Origin: Brachionus rotundiformis
Lineage: Eukaryota; Rotifera; Eurotatoria; Ploima; Brachionidae
Length of the DNA: 64,000 nt
Reading direction: 5' to 3'
NCBI GenBank assembly: GCA_016802295.1
Contig: JAESIW010000065.1
Coordinates: 1,679,382 to 1,743,381, forward strand
In this document: piece after piece, positions 63,255-64,000 of the stretch
How the letters are laid out: the number at the start of each line of letters is the position of its first letter
How positions within the stretch are numbered: position 1 is the stretch's first letter
Notes under the pieces: model-generated
Databases searched by the model: none
Told to the model about the DNA's origin: nothing
Seen by the model: only the letters and a program-made list of their open reading frames with translations
Translations under genes and position numbers: made by a program

Positions 63255-64000
63255 GCTATTTAATTTTATTTTAATTAAAATCGTCCTTTAAATTAAAGTT
63301 TTATTTTATGTTTTATTGCCAAATTGAACACATTCTAGAAACGATGGTTAATAATCAATAATCCATTTAAAAGGGATATATTTAATTTTTAAAAACTCAC
63401 ACTAAATAGCATACATTTATGTTTGGCCAAAATTTTTTACAATTTTTAAGCATTTTTATTTTCGAACTAAGATTTTCGCTTTTTTTATCGAAATTTTTAA
63501 AAATTTAATTCAATAAAATTGATAAATAATCTTGCTTACTTGAATTATTTTAGCAATATTGAATATAAATAATTATTAAAAGCTTTTTGAAACGATTATT
63601 CTCATTTTTTAAAAATTTTAATCTTAAAATTTAGCTTTTGGTTACAAAAATAATTTTGTTTAAAAATATGAATTACCGTTTTTTAAAAATTACTGAGTTC
63701 TGAGAATAAAACCATCAAGGATTTATATTTATTTAAGATTAAATTTTATTTAAAGCTTATAACAAACAACAAGCTCAATTAGCTCATTAATGAATTTCTT
63801 TTAAAAATTTAACTTTATAAAGTATAAAGAAACAATTTTTTTTATCTATAATATGATAAAGTGCCAATTTTTTAGAAAAAAAAGGAGATTTAAAATAATA
63901 TTTTAAAATGGAAATTTTCCATCAAATATTTCACCGGTATGTAAAATTATTCTTACAAGATTCAGAATCATGGATGATATTTGTAATGGTAAAACATCAA
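63255..64000. other. Window end, no gene seen
   Basis: AT-rich downstream flank of the zinc-knuckle gene; no exon, RNA gene or repeat recognised. Confidence 0.5.

Noticed and set aside
1..64000. AATAAA polyadenylation signals and TATA boxes
   Set aside because: The hexamers occur constantly in DNA this AT-rich, so individual calls would not be informative.
1..64000. tRNA, rRNA or CRISPR-like arrays
   Set aside because: No cloverleaf-type block, rRNA-like segment or spaced direct repeats were recognised by eye; a covariance-model scan would be needed to exclude tRNAs fully.

Overview
This is a stretch of an AT-rich animal nuclear genome. The evidence is spliceosomal genes with GT..AG introns, many only about 48-65 nt long, and a bilaterian gene set: a FoxB forkhead factor, IFT70/TTC30, ALG9, PHF14, synaptobrevin, phospholipase D, Smaug, OSTM1, NDUFA1, an ERG-type K+ channel and a ZCCHC7/AIR zinc-knuckle protein. 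Base composition, tiny introns and non-LTR retroelement debris suggest a monogonont rotifer (Brachionus-like). That taxonomic guess is inference. Exons were joined by hand using splice sites and phase, and every multi-exon model below closes in frame to a stop.

Layout. 1-7.3 kb: retroelement remnant, noncoding DNA and a 333-N assembly gap whose flanks repeat each other. 7.3-9.8 kb: two-exon FoxB gene (+). 11.0-11.5 kb: 5'-truncated LINE end. 12.3-20.3 kb: two tandem IFT70 genes (+) with an intronless ALG9 gene between them. 20.5-23.4 kb: PHF14 (-), convergent with the second IFT70. 24.7-25.5 kb: synaptobrevin (+) with two candidate alternative membrane-anchor exons. 25.5-30.2 kb: no gene seen. 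30.3-35.3 kb: PX-PH phospholipase D (+). 36.5-38.7 kb: Smaug/SAMD4 (-). 40.1-41.7 kb: OSTM1 and NDUFA1 (both -, 160 bp apart). 43.8-49.0 kb: two paralogous pentameric channel subunits without the Cys-loop cysteines (+). 49-53.5 kb: noncoding, with a 40-bp-arm inverted repeat. 53.5-58.7 kb: 15-exon ERG channel (+). 59.1-63.3 kb: ZCCHC7/AIR-like protein (+).

The genes are mostly unrelated housekeeping and neuronal genes; no operon-like pathway logic is visible. The most notable observations are the paired 52-nt synaptobrevin exons, the pLGIC pair with bacterial-like architecture (no Cys-loop, very short M3-M4 linker), the 839-bp perfect identity including introns between otherwise diverged IFT70 copies, the lack of shared intron positions between paralogs, and the recurrence of splice-acceptor-like sites just upstream of several start codons.
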